64,000 bases of DNA from Achromobacter deleyi (GCF_902859705.1 NZ_CADIJO010000001.1:62001-126000); one strand, 5' to 3'; shown: positions 18,577-29,820, counted from the stretch's first letter. Notes: generated by a model from the letters alone, not told the origin. Numbers and translations are program-made.

Positions 18577-20205
18577 ATGAATAACTTGAAGCTTGGAACC
18601 CGCCTGGCGGGTGGATTTGCCGTCTTGCTGGCCATGATTCTCACGATGTGCATCGTGGGGCTGGTGAGCCTGGCCAACATCAACGCATCGGTCGAGACCG
18701 TCACGCAGCGGTCGTTGATCAAAGAGCGCCTGATCAACGATTGGGCCCGCAATATCCAGACGGGCGTTACCCGCACCACCGCGATCGCCAAGAGCGCCGA
18801 CGCCAGCCTGGCTGGCTTCTTCGCGGAAGAGGCCGCCACGTCCACGCGCAATTCGTCAGCGTTGCAGCAAAAGATCGAACCCATGATCGAAAGCCCCGAA
18901 GAGCGGCAGCTCTGGGAAGGCATCGGCAAATCGCGGGCGGAATACTTGCGTACGCGCGATGGCATCTTCAAGGCCAAGCAGGAAGGCAATGTGGAAGCGG
19001 CCAACAAGATCTTCACGCAGGAATTCCTGCCGGCCACGCGCCAATTCATCGACCAGATCACGAAGCTATCCAATCTGCAGCGTGCCGATATCGACGCGCA
19101 AGGCGCCGGCATCGAGAAAGCGTATGGGGCGGCCAATTTCTGGATGATCGCCATCGGCTCCCTCGCGGTCGTCAGCGGCCTGCTGTTGGCGGTCTTGCTG
19201 ACGCGCGGCATTACCCGGCCGCTGTCGCAGGCGGTGCGCGTGGCGCGCACGGTGGCTGCCAACGATCTGACCAGCAACATCAACGTGACTTCGCGCGACG
19301 AGATCGGCCAGCTGATGCAGGCGCTGCAATCCATGAATGCCACGTTGGTGGGTACCGTGGCCAGAATCCGCACCGGTGTCGACAGCATCGCGTCCGCATC
19401 GGGTGAAATCGCGGCGGGCAATACCGATCTGTCTTCCCGTACGGAGCAGCAGGCGGCGTCGCTGGAAGAAACCGCTGCGTCCATGGAGGAGCTGTCGTCC
19501 ACCGTGAAGCAGAATGCCGACAGCGCCAAGCAGGCGAACCAGCTTGCGGCGGCGGCGTCGGGCACCGCATCGCGGGGCGGCGCCACCGTCTCCGAGGTCG
19601 TCAGCACGATGAGCGCGATCTCGGCCAGTTCGGTCAAGATCGCCGATATCGTTTCCGTGATCGATGGCATTGCCTTCCAGACCAACATCCTGGCCTTGAA
19701 TGCCGCGGTGGAAGCCGCGCGGGCAGGTGAGCAAGGCAAGGGCTTCGCCGTGGTCGCGGCCGAGGTGCGCACCCTGGCGCAGCGCAGCGCCCAGGCGGCC
19801 AAGGAAATCAAGGTCCTGATCGAAGACACCGTGTCCAAGATCCGCCAGGGATCGGGCAGCGCGGAACGCGCGGGCGCGACGATGCAGGAAATCGTGAGTT
19901 CGGTGCAGCGCGTGACCGACATCATGGGCGAGATCGCCGCCGCCTCCGCCGAGCAGGCCGACGGCATCGAGCAGGTCAACCGCGCTGTCTCTCAAATGGA
20001 CGAGGTGACGCAACAGAATGCCGCGCTGGTGGAAGAGGCTGCCGCGGCGGCAGGTTCCATGCAGGACCAGGCGGCGGAACTCACGCGAGCCGTCAGCGCC
20101 TTCAAGCTGCCGGGCGGCAGCCAGGTGGCGGGTCGGCCGGCCTTGGCATCCACGGGGTCGACCGACCATCCGTCGGGCCCCGCGCTGCGAATCGCGGCGT
20201 ACTGA
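18577..20205 (+). CDS. Methyl-accepting chemotaxis protein
   Basis: Transmembrane chemoreceptor of 542 residues from the ATG at 18577 (GGAGG five bases upstream). TM1 is at about 11-34, followed by a four-helix-bundle-sized periplasmic domain (about 35-188), TM2 at about 190-212, a HAMP domain from about 213, and the long methylated helical bundle. The conserved hairpin tip is [20 protein letters not shown]. Methylation-site-like EEAAAAA stretches lie on both sides. No C-terminal NWETF-type pentapeptide is present. The ligand is unknown. Confidence 0.95.
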   Translation: MNNLKLGTRLAGGFAVLLAMILTMCIVGLVSLANINASVETVTQRSLIKERLINDWARNIQTGVTRTTAIAKSADASLAGFFAEEAATSTRNSSALQQKIEPMIESPEERQLWEGIGKSRAEYLRTRDGIFKAKQEGNVEAANKIFTQEFLPATRQFIDQITKLSNLQRADIDAQGAGIEKAYGAANFWMIAIGSLAVVSGLLLAVLLTRGITRPLSQAVRVARTVAANDLTSNINVTSRDEIGQLMQALQSMNATLVGTVARIRTGVDSIASASGEIAAGNTDLSSRTEQQAASLEETAASMEELSSTVKQNADSAKQANQLAAAASGTASRGGATVSEVVSTMSAISASSVKIADIVSVIDGIAFQTNILALNAAVEAARAGEQGKGFAVVAAEVRTLAQRSAQAAKEIKVLIEDTVSKIRQGSGSAERAGATMQEIVSSVQRVTDIMGEIAAASAEQADGIEQVNRAVSQMDEVTQQNAALVEEAAAAAGSMQDQAAELTRAVSAFKLPGGSQVAGRPALASTGSTDHPSGPALRIAAY

Positions 20206-20254
20206 GTCTGTCCAGCGCCTGCGGGCGTTGGGCTGAGACGTTGGGCTGAGAAAG

Positions 20255-20286
20255 AAAAAGGCCAATCCCGAGGGATTGGCCTTTTT
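20255..20286. terminator. Bidirectional terminator between chemoreceptor and tRNA-Ser(CGA)
   Basis: Stem AAGGCCAATCC / GGATTGGCCTT with A-run before and T-run after. It can end both the plus-strand chemoreceptor and the minus-strand tRNA transcript. Confidence 0.85.
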
Positions 20287-20292
20287 GGAATA

Positions 20293-20384
<92 letters not shown>

Positions 20385-20635
20385 GTGGCTGGATTCCGTA
20401 ACGGCGTCTGGTCTTGCGCAAATGGGGGTTAGGCCATCAGCGCCTTTCCTTTCACAATCAGATCCCTGGTCGGAAGAATCTGCGTTGTCGGAGCAGCGAA
20501 GCCCGCAATTCTACAGCAAAAAAATAATTTGTGTAAAGCCCCTCGGTTTCGTCGGCTACAGGGAGTTTCATCGGCTTTCGCGGCGGGCATTCTTTGCGCA
20601 GAATCGGACTGTCTCGTCCCCGTCGCCTGGCCCCG

Positions 20636-21907
20636 ATGAACCTGATCCTCATCCTGTTGCTCGCCGCTGTCCTGTGCGTTCCCTTGACCCAGCGGCTGGG
20701 GCTGGGGGCCATTCCGGGCTACCTGCTGGCCGGGGTGCTGGTGGGGCCGTCGTGCCTGAAGCTGGTGACCGACGTGGGCGACATGGTCAACGTGTCGCAG
20801 TGGGGCGTGGTGATGATGCTGTTCATCATCGGCCTGGAACTGGCGCCCAAGCGGCTGTGGGCCATGCGCCGCGAGGTGTTTGCGCTGGGTTCGCTGCAGA
20901 TGCTGGTGTGCGGCCTGCTGCTGGGGCTGGTGTTCGGCGCGGCGCTGCGCCACCTGGCGGGCATGGAGTGGCAGGCGGCGGTGCTGTGCGGGCTGTCGCT
21001 GGCCTTGTCATCGACCGCCGTGGCCCTGCGTCTGCTGGACGAACGCGGGCTGACGCGCACCCCGATGGGCCGGTCGGCGCTGGGGGTGCTGCTGTTCCAG
21101 GACATGGCGGCGATACCCATGCTGGTCGCGGCCGGCCTGCTGGGGGCGGGCAGCGCGTCCGAACCGTCCTTCAAGGAAGCCCTGATCGCGGTGGCGGTGG
21201 TGGCCGTGGCCTATCGGCTGCGCCTGTTGGGCTGGGCCGCCAAGGCCCAGGTGAACGAACTGTTCACGGCGGCGGCGCTGCTGATGGTGATCGGCACGGC
21301 GCAGCTGTTCAACTATGCGGGGCTGTCGGCGGGCCTGGGCGGATTCCTGGTCGGCGTGCTGATGGCCGAGTCGCGCTATCGCGACGAACTGGAAAGGGCC
21401 ATCGATCCCTTCAAGGGCCTGCTGCTGGGGCTGTTCTTCGTGGCCATCGGCATGTCCGTGAACCTGCACGTGGTGGCGGACCACTGGGCCTTCATCCTGG
21501 CCGGCGTGACGGCGCTGCTGATGGTCAAGGCGGGGGTGCTCTACGCCTTTGCCCGCTTCCTGGGGCTGCCGCGGTATCACCGCCTGCTGTTCGCCATGGT
21601 GCTGGCGCAGGGCGGCGAATTCAGTTTCGCGATCTTCAACGAGGCCTGGAGCAACCACCTGATGGACCTGGACCAGCGCGACGTGCTGGCCGTGGTGGTG
21701 GCGATATCGATGGGCGTGGTGCCCATTCTCATCAAGCTGCTCGAACGCGTGCCCGAGCGCCTGGGCGGCATGGCGGATCTGCCGGTCGTGGAACCTGCGG
21801 CCGAATCCGAATCCGAGCCTGGTTCGCCGCCGCCCGGCGTCGAGCCGCCGCCGGCAGGACAGGGCGCGCAGCCGGCCCGGCCGCAACCGGACAAGCCCGC
21901 CGCTTGA
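20636..21907 (+). CDS. CPA2-family monovalent cation/proton antiporter, membrane domain only (KefB-like)
   Basis: Inner-membrane Na+(K+)/H+ exchanger domain, 423 residues with about 12 hydrophobic helices. Kef-type motifs are GLGAIPGYLLAGVLVGPS, MLFIIGLEL, the discontinuous-helix region LSSTAVALRLL and LLFQDMAAIP, and LAQGGEFSFA. Instead of the TrkA-N/RCK regulatory domain found in KefB/KefC, the protein ends in a short Pro/Glu-rich tail (about 55 residues). The ATG at 20636 is used; an alternative 14 codons upstream has no better ribosome-binding site. It lies alone between tRNA-Ser and hbdH. Confidence 0.88.
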   Translation: MNLILILLLAAVLCVPLTQRLGLGAIPGYLLAGVLVGPSCLKLVTDVGDMVNVSQWGVVMMLFIIGLELAPKRLWAMRREVFALGSLQMLVCGLLLGLVFGAALRHLAGMEWQAAVLCGLSLALSSTAVALRLLDERGLTRTPMGRSALGVLLFQDMAAIPMLVAAGLLGAGSASEPSFKEALIAVAVVAVAYRLRLLGWAAKAQVNELFTAAALLMVIGTAQLFNYAGLSAGLGGFLVGVLMAESRYRDELERAIDPFKGLLLGLFFVAIGMSVNLHVVADHWAFILAGVTALLMVKAGVLYAFARFLGLPRYHRLLFAMVLAQGGEFSFAIFNEAWSNHLMDLDQRDVLAVVVAISMGVVPILIKLLERVPERLGGMADLPVVEPAAESESEPGSPPPGVEPPPAGQGAQPARPQPDKPAA

Positions 21908-22056
21908 CCCCGCGGGCCGTGGGGGCATGGCATGATTGGCGCCTTGCCGGGCAGCTACACTTGACGCTGTTTTTTCAGCCCGTGTTTCGCCCGCGGCGCC
22001 GGCCGGCGCGTTTCGGCCGCCGCCCGCATTCCGCGCCCCGCCACAGGAGAATATCT

Positions 22057-22839
22057 ATGCTCAAAGGAAAAGTCGCAGTCGTCACCGGTTCCACCAGCGG
22101 GATCGGCCTGGGTATCGCCACGGCCCTGGCCCAGCAAGGCGCCGATATCGTCCTGAATGGCTTCGGCGATGCCGCCGAAATCGAGAAGCTGCGCGCGGCC
22201 CTGGCGGCCCAGCATGGCGTCAAGGTGCTGTACGACGGCGCCGACCTGTCCAAGGGCGATGCCGTGCGCGGCCTGATCGACAACGCCGTGCGCCAGGCCG
22301 GCCGCATCGACATCCTGGTGAACAACGCCGGCATCCAGCACACCGCGCTGATCGAGGATTTTCCCGCCGACAAGTGGGACGCCATCCTGGCGCTGAACCT
22401 GTCGGCCGTGTTCCACGGCACCGCGGCGGCCCTGCCGCACATGAAAAAGCAGGGCTTCGGCCGCATCATCAACATCGCGTCGGCGCATGGCCTGGTGGCC
22501 TCGGCCAACAAGTCGGCCTACGTGGCCGCCAAGCACGGCGTGGTGGGCTTCACCAAGGTGACGGCCCTGGAAACCGCCGGCCAGGGCATCACCGCCAATG
22601 CCATCTGCCCGGGCTGGGTGCGCACGCCCCTGGTTGAAAAGCAGATCTCGGCGCTGGCCGAAAAGAATGGCGTCGACCAGGAAACCGCCGCCCGCGACCT
22701 GCTCAGCGAAAAGCAGCCGTCGCTGCAGTTCGTCACGCCCGAGCAATTGGGCGGCACGGCCGTTTTCCTGGCGTCCGACGCCGCCGCGCAAATCACTGGT
22801 ACGACCGTTTCCGTCGATGGCGGCTGGACGGCGCGCTGA
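22057..22839 (+). CDS. 3-hydroxybutyrate dehydrogenase (SDR family)
   Basis: NAD-dependent oxidation of D-3-hydroxybutyrate to acetoacetate in polyhydroxybutyrate and ketone-body metabolism. 260 residues, exactly the family length. The cofactor motif is TGSTSGIGLGIA (about 10-21), NNAGIQH follows, the catalytic tetrad includes Ser in IASAHGL and Tyr/Lys in YVAAKHG, and the C-terminus is the characteristic SVDGGWTAR. CAGGAG precedes the ATG. yaaA follows after 14 bases, so the two are likely cotranscribed. Confidence 0.93.
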   Translation: MLKGKVAVVTGSTSGIGLGIATALAQQGADIVLNGFGDAAEIEKLRAALAAQHGVKVLYDGADLSKGDAVRGLIDNAVRQAGRIDILVNNAGIQHTALIEDFPADKWDAILALNLSAVFHGTAAALPHMKKQGFGRIINIASAHGLVASANKSAYVAAKHGVVGFTKVTALETAGQGITANAICPGWVRTPLVEKQISALAEKNGVDQETAARDLLSEKQPSLQFVTPEQLGGTAVFLASDAAAQITGTTVSVDGGWTAR

Positions 22840-22853
22840 TAAAGGAACTTCGA

Positions 22854-23624
22854 ATGCTGTTTTTGCTTTCCCCCGCCAAGAAGCTGGACTATGACTCGCC
22901 CGTGCACGTCGAGACCCATACCCAGCCGTTGTTCGTGGACCAGGCCGCCGGCCTGATCAAGGTGCTCAAGACCAAGAGCGCCGACGATATCTCCGACCTG
23001 ATGAGCCTGAGCCCGGCCCTGTCCGAGCTGAACGTGCAGCGCTACGCGCACTGGAAGCGCACGTTCACGCAGGCCAATTCGCGCCAGGCCGTGCTGGCCT
23101 TCAATGGCGATGTCTACGAAGGGCTGGATGCCTCGACCCTGTCGGCCAAGCAGCTGGACTGGGCGCAAGAGCACGTGGCCATCCTGAGCGGCCTGTACGG
23201 CGTGCTGCGGCCGCTGGACCTGATGCAGCCGTACCGCCTGGAAATGGGCACGCGGCTGGAAACGTCCAAGGGCAAGAACCTCTACGAGTACTGGGGCAGC
23301 GGCATCGCCGACTACCTGAACGAGCGGCAGGCCGGTCAGAAGGCGCCGGTGATCGTCAATCTGGCGTCCGAGGAATACTTCAAGTCGGTCGACCTGAAGG
23401 CGCTCAAGGCCCGCGTGGTGCAGTGCGTGTTCCAGGACTGGAAGAACGGCGCCTGGAAAATCATCAGCTTCCATGCCAAGCGGGCACGCGGCCTGATGGC
23501 GCGCTACGCGATCCAGCACAAGGTCGCCAAGCCCGAAGGCCTGCACGGCTTCGACCTGGAAGGCTACAAGTTCGACGCCTCGGCCTCGTCCGAGGACAAG
23601 CTGGTGTTTCGCCGCAAGGTCTGA
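22854..23624 (+). CDS. yaaA: Peroxide stress protein YaaA
   Basis: DUF328-family DNA-binding protein that limits free iron and DNA damage during peroxide stress in E. coli. 256 residues, the usual length. It starts MLFLLSPAKKLDYDSP and contains FNGDVYEGLDA, LSGLYGVLRPLDLMQPYRLEM, NLASEEYFK, FHAKRARGLMARY and the C-terminal FDLEGYKFD, all conserved in the family. AAGGAAC precedes the ATG. It is closed by a bidirectional terminator. Confidence 0.95.
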   Translation: MLFLLSPAKKLDYDSPVHVETHTQPLFVDQAAGLIKVLKTKSADDISDLMSLSPALSELNVQRYAHWKRTFTQANSRQAVLAFNGDVYEGLDASTLSAKQLDWAQEHVAILSGLYGVLRPLDLMQPYRLEMGTRLETSKGKNLYEYWGSGIADYLNERQAGQKAPVIVNLASEEYFKSVDLKALKARVVQCVFQDWKNGAWKIISFHAKRARGLMARYAIQHKVAKPEGLHGFDLEGYKFDASASSEDKLVFRRKV

Positions 23625-23641
23625 GCGGCGCCATCGAAGTG

Positions 23642-23679
23642 AAAACGCCGGCCTCTTGCGGGGCCGGCGTTTTGTTTTC
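23642..23679. terminator. Bidirectional terminator between yaaA and the FUSC gene
   Basis: A 12-bp perfect stem AAAACGCCGGCC / GGCCGGCGTTTT with an 8-base loop, between two convergent genes. Confidence 0.88.
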
Positions 23680-23693
23680 TGCGAAGCCTGATC

Positions 23694-25916
23694 TCAAGCC
23701 GGCGCTGCCACCGGCGGCGCATGCTGCGGGTCCGCCAGGGCGTGGAGTTCCTGGCGAATCATGTGCGCCGCCTTCAGCATCTGCTTGACCGGATACACCA
23801 GCGCCGCCTGTTCGCCTTCGGTGTCGAACTGGGTGGGCAGGTTGGACGGTGGCTGGGCGCGGTTTTCGTCCAGCAGGTCGACCATGCCGGTCAGCGCTTG
23901 CTGCACAGCTTCGGGCGTGGCGGGCAGGGCCGCCAGGATCGGGATGGCCGCGGTGATCTGCGAGGCCAGCACGTGGTTCTGGATCAGCAGGTTGTTCAGT
24001 TCGGGCACGCTGACCTGATGCGATTTCGGCTCGCTCATCATGCGGTAGAAGGCCTCGGCGAAGTTGCTGAACGCAATGTGCACGTTCTTGCGCGCCAGCC
24101 GCCAGGCCAGGTCGGCGTCGGTGACGGCCGGAATCTCGTCGGCGCTGGCCCCGACCGGCGCGCCGTGGGCCTGCATGGCTTCGACGTAGCGCAGGCCGGC
24201 CATCAGGTATTCGCGGTTGGCGCGCGTGGCGGCCGCGGCCAGCGGCTTGAGATAGCGCGCCTCCCACCAGGGCAGGATGTAGCTGCACACCAGCGCCAGC
24301 GCGCAGCCCAGCAGCGTGTCGATGGCGCGTTCGCCGATCACCGCCATGGATACCGTGCCGGGCGAGACGAAGTGGAACACCAGCACCACGAACAGCGTGT
24401 TGAAGATGGCGCTGGCCATGTAGTTCAGCTGCACCAGGCTGTTGCCCATGATGCAGGCGGCCAGCAGTACGGCGAACAGCAGTTCGGCCCGATCCGTGAC
24501 GTTGAACAGCAGCAGGGCGCAGATGCAGCCGATCAGGGTGCCCATCAGGCGCCAGCCATTGCGCTGGCGGGTCAGCGCAAAGCCCGGCTTCATGATGATG
24601 ACGATGGTCAGCATGATCCAGTAGTTGTGCGCCGAGAACGCGGGCGACAGCCAGCGGCTGGCCAGCGTCATGGCGATGGCGGCCGCGGCGGTGACGCGCA
24701 GCGCATAGCGAAAGTGCGGCGAGTCCAGCCGCAGGTTGCTGGTCAGCAGCCCGAAGCGGAATTCCTGGCGCGAGATGAAGCGGGTCAGCGACTTGTTGAT
24801 GCGCAGCACGTCGGTGGGTTTGGCGTGCGGCGAGGCCGCGGTATGGTCGGCCAGGCGGTCGACGATGCGGGCGGAATTGCGCAGGCGCCGCAGCACTTGC
24901 ACGATCAGGGCCAGCATTTCCGGTTCGCGTTCGCCCAGGCCCTGCTGCTTGAGCTGTTCGATCTCGTATTCGATGGCGCGCAATTCTGCCTTGGCGCTGC
25001 TGCGGTACTGCACCTTGCGCCCGCGCGACACGTCCAGCGCGATGCGGTTCAGTTCCAGCGACATCTTCACCAGCGCGTCGCGCATGAACATCAGGCAGTC
25101 ATTGCCGGCCAGCGCGCGACGCAGCGCGGCGTAGTCGGTATGCGTGGCCACCAGCGTGTCGAGCAGCTGCAGCATGTCCACGAACATGTTCCAGATCATC
25201 ACGCGCTGGCGGTCGCCCATGCCCTTGCCGCGGGGCAGGGCGCGCAGCACCATGTCGCGCGCGGCCTGGTGCTTTTCGGTCATGACCGACTGGCGCTGGA
25301 TCAGGTTGCGGTAGGCCTCGTCCAGGTCTGCGGTTTCGTCATAGAAGGCGGCGCGCGCGGCGACGTAGTCGGCCGTGGCGAACAGCGCCACCGACATGGC
25401 CTGTTGTTCTTCGCGCAGCCAGAACAGGCGCGAGAAGCCCAGGCTGAAGACGACGTAGAACAGCGCCCCGCCCAGCGTGGCAGCGGCATGCGCCAGGACC
25501 TCGTGCGGTTCGAGCGGCGAATGCATGGTCAGCGTCATCAGCAGCAGGCCGGCAAAGCCGATCAGGCCGCCGCGCTTGCCGAACACGGTGAACATGGAAT
25601 AGACGAAGCACTGCGCAATGACCACCAGCCAGATCAGCACGGGGTGGGTGGAGGCCAGGCCGGTGATGATGACGGTCAGTGTGCCCAGCGCCGCGCCGCC
25701 CAGCATTTCGTTGGTGCGGTGCCGCTGCGGGCCGCCGGGCTGGTCGATGATGGCCAGGCACTGTGCGCCGAACGTGGCGACCAGGCCCGTGGTGTAGTGG
25801 CCGAACAGCCCGCCCAGCACCAGCACCGGCAACAGCATGCCCACCCCCTGCCGCACTCCGCCGAAGAAGTAGTGGCTGTAGAGGAAACGGCGAATGCTGG
25901 CAATGCGCAGATCCAT
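23694..25916 (-). CDS. FUSC-family inner-membrane protein (YccS/YhfK type)
   Basis: 740 residues from the ATG at 25916; the open frame runs 41 codons further upstream without a ribosome-binding site. The architecture is an N-terminal multi-helix block (about 20-175, starting MDLRIASIRRFLYSHYFFGG), a long cytoplasmic coiled region (about 180-380), a second membrane block (about 395-520, with HNYWIMLTIVIIMKPGF, the FUSC signature), then a C-terminal cytoplasmic tail. This duplicated layout is that of YccS. The family has been linked to aromatic-acid efflux, but the role of YccS is not established. Confidence 0.88.
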   Translation of the reverse strand: MDLRIASIRRFLYSHYFFGGVRQGVGMLLPVLVLGGLFGHYTTGLVATFGAQCLAIIDQPGGPQRHRTNEMLGGAALGTLTVIITGLASTHPVLIWLVVIAQCFVYSMFTVFGKRGGLIGFAGLLLMTLTMHSPLEPHEVLAHAAATLGGALFYVVFSLGFSRLFWLREEQQAMSVALFATADYVAARAAFYDETADLDEAYRNLIQRQSVMTEKHQAARDMVLRALPRGKGMGDRQRVMIWNMFVDMLQLLDTLVATHTDYAALRRALAGNDCLMFMRDALVKMSLELNRIALDVSRGRKVQYRSSAKAELRAIEYEIEQLKQQGLGEREPEMLALIVQVLRRLRNSARIVDRLADHTAASPHAKPTDVLRINKSLTRFISRQEFRFGLLTSNLRLDSPHFRYALRVTAAAAIAMTLASRWLSPAFSAHNYWIMLTIVIIMKPGFALTRQRNGWRLMGTLIGCICALLLFNVTDRAELLFAVLLAACIMGNSLVQLNYMASAIFNTLFVVLVFHFVSPGTVSMAVIGERAIDTLLGCALALVCSYILPWWEARYLKPLAAAATRANREYLMAGLRYVEAMQAHGAPVGASADEIPAVTDADLAWRLARKNVHIAFSNFAEAFYRMMSEPKSHQVSVPELNNLLIQNHVLASQITAAIPILAALPATPEAVQQALTGMVDLLDENRAQPPSNLPTQFDTEGEQAALVYPVKQMLKAAHMIRQELHALADPQHAPPVAAPA

Positions 25917-26432
25917 GGGGCGCGTGTTCGATTGCGAAAGACCAAACAAGTATAGAGAGAGCGGCCGGATTTTTGGGGTCAGATGGTTACGGAGTTTCCC
26001 GCAACCTTTACGAATCCGGACCAAACGACATCCCTGCAACCTTCTCGCAACGGTTCGAAAACCGTCGATTTGCTACCTTTGCCGCAACGCGGTAAATTGC
26101 TCCACTTGCGCCGGTCTGCCTATCCGAAACCGGCGCGTTGAGGCGGATGGTCAGGGTCACCTCCCAGCCATCCTGCAGCAGTTACACCTGCCGTTGGCCG
26201 CGCCACAAGCGTGTGTTGCCAAGGCTTCCATTTCGACCTCCAGCGTCCCCCAGGGGCGTTTGCACTGCGTTCTGTCGAGCGTGTGCCGGGTCGGCAAGGT
26301 GTCCGGGTGGCGTGGCTCCGTGAGCCGCTAAGCGCCGGATCATGTTGTCGTAGCCGGTATGGGTTCCGTTGCCGCCGTATCCGGGCGGGCAGCAGTCAGG
26401 GTTGCAGGGCCGGTACTGAAAGGAAATACAAC
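25917..26432 (+). promoter_or_regulatory. Upstream region of the ilv operon
   Basis: A 516-base gap between divergent genes. It should hold promoters for ilvI and the FUSC gene. I looked for a Leu/Val/Ile-rich attenuation peptide with a following terminator and did not see one. The ilvI frame is open upstream from 26211, but ATG 26433 with AAGGAAA is the real start. Confidence 0.4.
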
Positions 26433-28148
26433 ATGGAACTGAATGGCGCCGATATCGTCGTGCGCTGCCTGGCCGATGAAGGCGTGGAACACGTTTTCGG
26501 CTACCCCGGCGGCGCTGTGCTTTACATCTACGACGCGATCTTCAAGCAAGACAAATTTCAGCATATCCTGGTTCGTCACGAGCAAGCCGCCGTGCACGCC
26601 GCCGATGCCTATTCGCGCTCGTCGCAAAAGGTCGGCGTCTGCCTGGTGACCAGCGGACCGGGCGTGACCAATGCCGTCACCGGCATTGCCACCGCCTATA
26701 TGGATTCCATCCCCATGGTCATCATCAGCGGGCAAGTGCCCACTGCGGCCATCGGCGAGGACGCCTTCCAGGAATGCGACACCGTCGGCATCACGCGTCC
26801 CTGCGTCAAGCACAACTTCCTGGTGCGTGACGTCAAGGACCTGGCCGAAACCATGCGCCGCGCGTTCTACATCGCGCGTACCGGCCGTCCCGGCCCGGTG
26901 CTGGTGGATATCCCCAAGGACATCACCGTCGCGCAGTGCAAGTACACCCCGCCCAAGGGCGAGATCTCGATGCGTTCCTACGCGCCCGTCAACAAGGGCC
27001 ACCAGGGGCAGATCAAGAAAGCCGTGCAGATGCTGCTGGCCGCCGAGCGGCCGATGATCTACACCGGCGGCGGGGTCATCCTGTCGAACGCCGCGCCCGA
27101 GCTGAACAAGCTCGTGTCGCAGTTGGGCGCGCCCTGCACCAGCACCCTGATGGGCCTGGGCGGCTACCCCGCCAGCAGCGGCCAGTTCGTGGGCATGCCC
27201 GGCATGCACGGCACGTACGAGGCCAACATGGCGATGCAGCACTGCGACGTGCTGCTGGCCATCGGCGCCCGCTTCGATGACCGCGTGATCGGCAATCCCA
27301 AGCACTTTGCGCAGAACGCCCGCAAGATCATCCATATCGATATCGACCCGTCGTCGATTTCCAAGCGCGTGCGCGTGGACGTCCCGATCGTCGGCAACGT
27401 CAAGGATGTGCTGGCCGACCTGAGCGCCCAGTACGAGGTCGCCGCCGCCGAACACAAGCCGGCGTCCATCACCAAGTGGTGGGAGCAGGTCGAGACCTGG
27501 CGCGGCAAGGAATGCCTGAAGTTCGCCAACTCGGACGAAGTCATCAAGCCGCAATACGTGGTGGAAAAGCTCTGGGAAGTGACCGGCGGCGACGCTTTCG
27601 TCACGTCCGACGTGGGCCAGCACCAGATGTGGGCGGCGCAGTACTACAAGTTCGACAAGCCGCGCCGCTGGATCAATTCCGGCGGCCTGGGCACGATGGG
27701 CGTGGGCCTGCCGTACGCCATGGGCGTGCAGATGGCCAATCCGGGGCATGACATTGCCGTCATCACCGGCGAAGCGTCGATCCAGATGAACATCCAGGAA
27801 CTGTCGACCTGCGCCCAGTACCGCCTGACGCCCAAGATCGTCTGCCTGAACAACCGCTTCCTGGGCATGGTCCGGCAGTGGCAGCAGATCGATTACGGTT
27901 CGCGCTATTCCGAGTCGTACATGGATTCGCTGCCCGACTTCGTCAAAGTGGCCGAGGCCTATGGCCACGTGGGTCTGCGCATCGAACGCCCGGCGGATGT
28001 CGAGCCGGCGCTGCGCGAAGCCTTCAAGAAGCACAAGGATCGCCTGGTCTTCCTGGACTTCATCACCGACCGCACCGAAAACGTGTGGCCGATGGTCAAG
28101 GCCGGCCGCGGGCTGACCGAAATGCTGCTTGGCTCTGAAGACCTGTAA
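26433..28148 (+). CDS. ilvI: Acetolactate synthase large (catalytic) subunit
   Basis: ThDP- and FAD-dependent first common step of valine, leucine and isoleucine synthesis. 571 residues. The catalytic glutamate is Glu50 (LVRHEQAAVHAADAY). FAD-domain motifs include RPMIYTGGG and the ThDP domain ends with LNNRFLGMVRQWQ. The usual GDG at the start of the ThDP/Mg motif reads ITGEASIQMNIQEL, with Glu in place of Asp, a variant I believe also occurs in other betaproteobacteria. It is followed ten bases later by ilvH. Strong AAGGAAA ribosome-binding site. Confidence 0.96.
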   Translation: MELNGADIVVRCLADEGVEHVFGYPGGAVLYIYDAIFKQDKFQHILVRHEQAAVHAADAYSRSSQKVGVCLVTSGPGVTNAVTGIATAYMDSIPMVIISGQVPTAAIGEDAFQECDTVGITRPCVKHNFLVRDVKDLAETMRRAFYIARTGRPGPVLVDIPKDITVAQCKYTPPKGEISMRSYAPVNKGHQGQIKKAVQMLLAAERPMIYTGGGVILSNAAPELNKLVSQLGAPCTSTLMGLGGYPASSGQFVGMPGMHGTYEANMAMQHCDVLLAIGARFDDRVIGNPKHFAQNARKIIHIDIDPSSISKRVRVDVPIVGNVKDVLADLSAQYEVAAAEHKPASITKWWEQVETWRGKECLKFANSDEVIKPQYVVEKLWEVTGGDAFVTSDVGQHQMWAAQYYKFDKPRRWINSGGLGTMGVGLPYAMGVQMANPGHDIAVITGEASIQMNIQELSTCAQYRLTPKIVCLNNRFLGMVRQWQQIDYGSRYSESYMDSLPDFVKVAEAYGHVGLRIERPADVEPALREAFKKHKDRLVFLDFITDRTENVWPMVKAGRGLTEMLLGSEDL

Positions 28149-28158
28149 GGAGGCCCCC

Positions 28159-28650
28159 ATGAAGCACGTGATTTCCGTCCTCCTCGAGAACGAACCCGGC
28201 GCGCTGTCGCGCGTGGTGGGCCTGTTCTCCGCGCGGGGCTACAACATCGAGACCCTGACCGTGGCGCCCACCGAAGACGCCACGCTGTCGCGCATGACCA
28301 TCGTCACGACCGGCTCGGATGAAGTCATCGAGCAGATCACCAAGCATTTGAACCGCCTGGTTGACGTGGTCAAGGTCGTGGACCTGACCGAAGGCGCCCA
28401 CATCGAGCGCGAGCTGATGCTCGTGAAGGTGCGCGCGGTCGGCAAGGAACGCGAAGAGATGAAGCGCATGGCGGATATCTTCCGCGGCCGCATCATCGAC
28501 GTGACCGACAAGTCCTACACCATCGAATTGACCGGGGTGCAGGAAAAAGTACAGGCCTTCCTGGAAGCCCTGGACCGCAGTGCCATCCTTGAAACCGTAC
28601 GCACCGGCGTGTCCGGCATCGGCCGCGGTGAACGGATTTTGAAGATTTGA
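28159..28650 (+). CDS. ilvH: Acetolactate synthase small (regulatory) subunit
   Basis: 163 residues, the normal IlvH length. The N-terminal ACT domain reads MKHVISVLLENEPGALSRVVGLFSARGYNIETL, which binds valine for feedback inhibition; the C-terminal domain covers about 85-163. The ATG at 28159 follows GGAGG with ideal spacing. Middle gene of ilvI-ilvH-ilvC. Confidence 0.97.
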   Translation: MKHVISVLLENEPGALSRVVGLFSARGYNIETLTVAPTEDATLSRMTIVTTGSDEVIEQITKHLNRLVDVVKVVDLTEGAHIERELMLVKVRAVGKEREEMKRMADIFRGRIIDVTDKSYTIELTGVQEKVQAFLEALDRSAILETVRTGVSGIGRGERILKI

Positions 28651-28685
28651 CCGGCCTTCCAGGCCAAGCCGCACCCTACATCTGA

Positions 28686-29741
<1,056 letters not shown>

Positions 29742-29784
29742 TCCTGGCATCTGCGCGGGGCTTTGGCCCCGCGCGCACGGGTCG

Positions 29785-29820
29785 AAGCGGCATGCCTGCG
29801 AGGGCATGCCGCTTTTATTT
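29785..29820 (+). terminator. Intrinsic terminator after ilvC
   Basis: A 12-bp perfect stem AAGCGGCATGCC / GGCATGCCGCTT with a 6-base loop, then TTATTT. Confidence 0.88.

Noticed and set aside
25917-26432. Leucine/valine attenuator upstream of ilvI
   Set aside because: No short ORF rich in branched-chain codons followed by alternative hairpins and a T-run was found.
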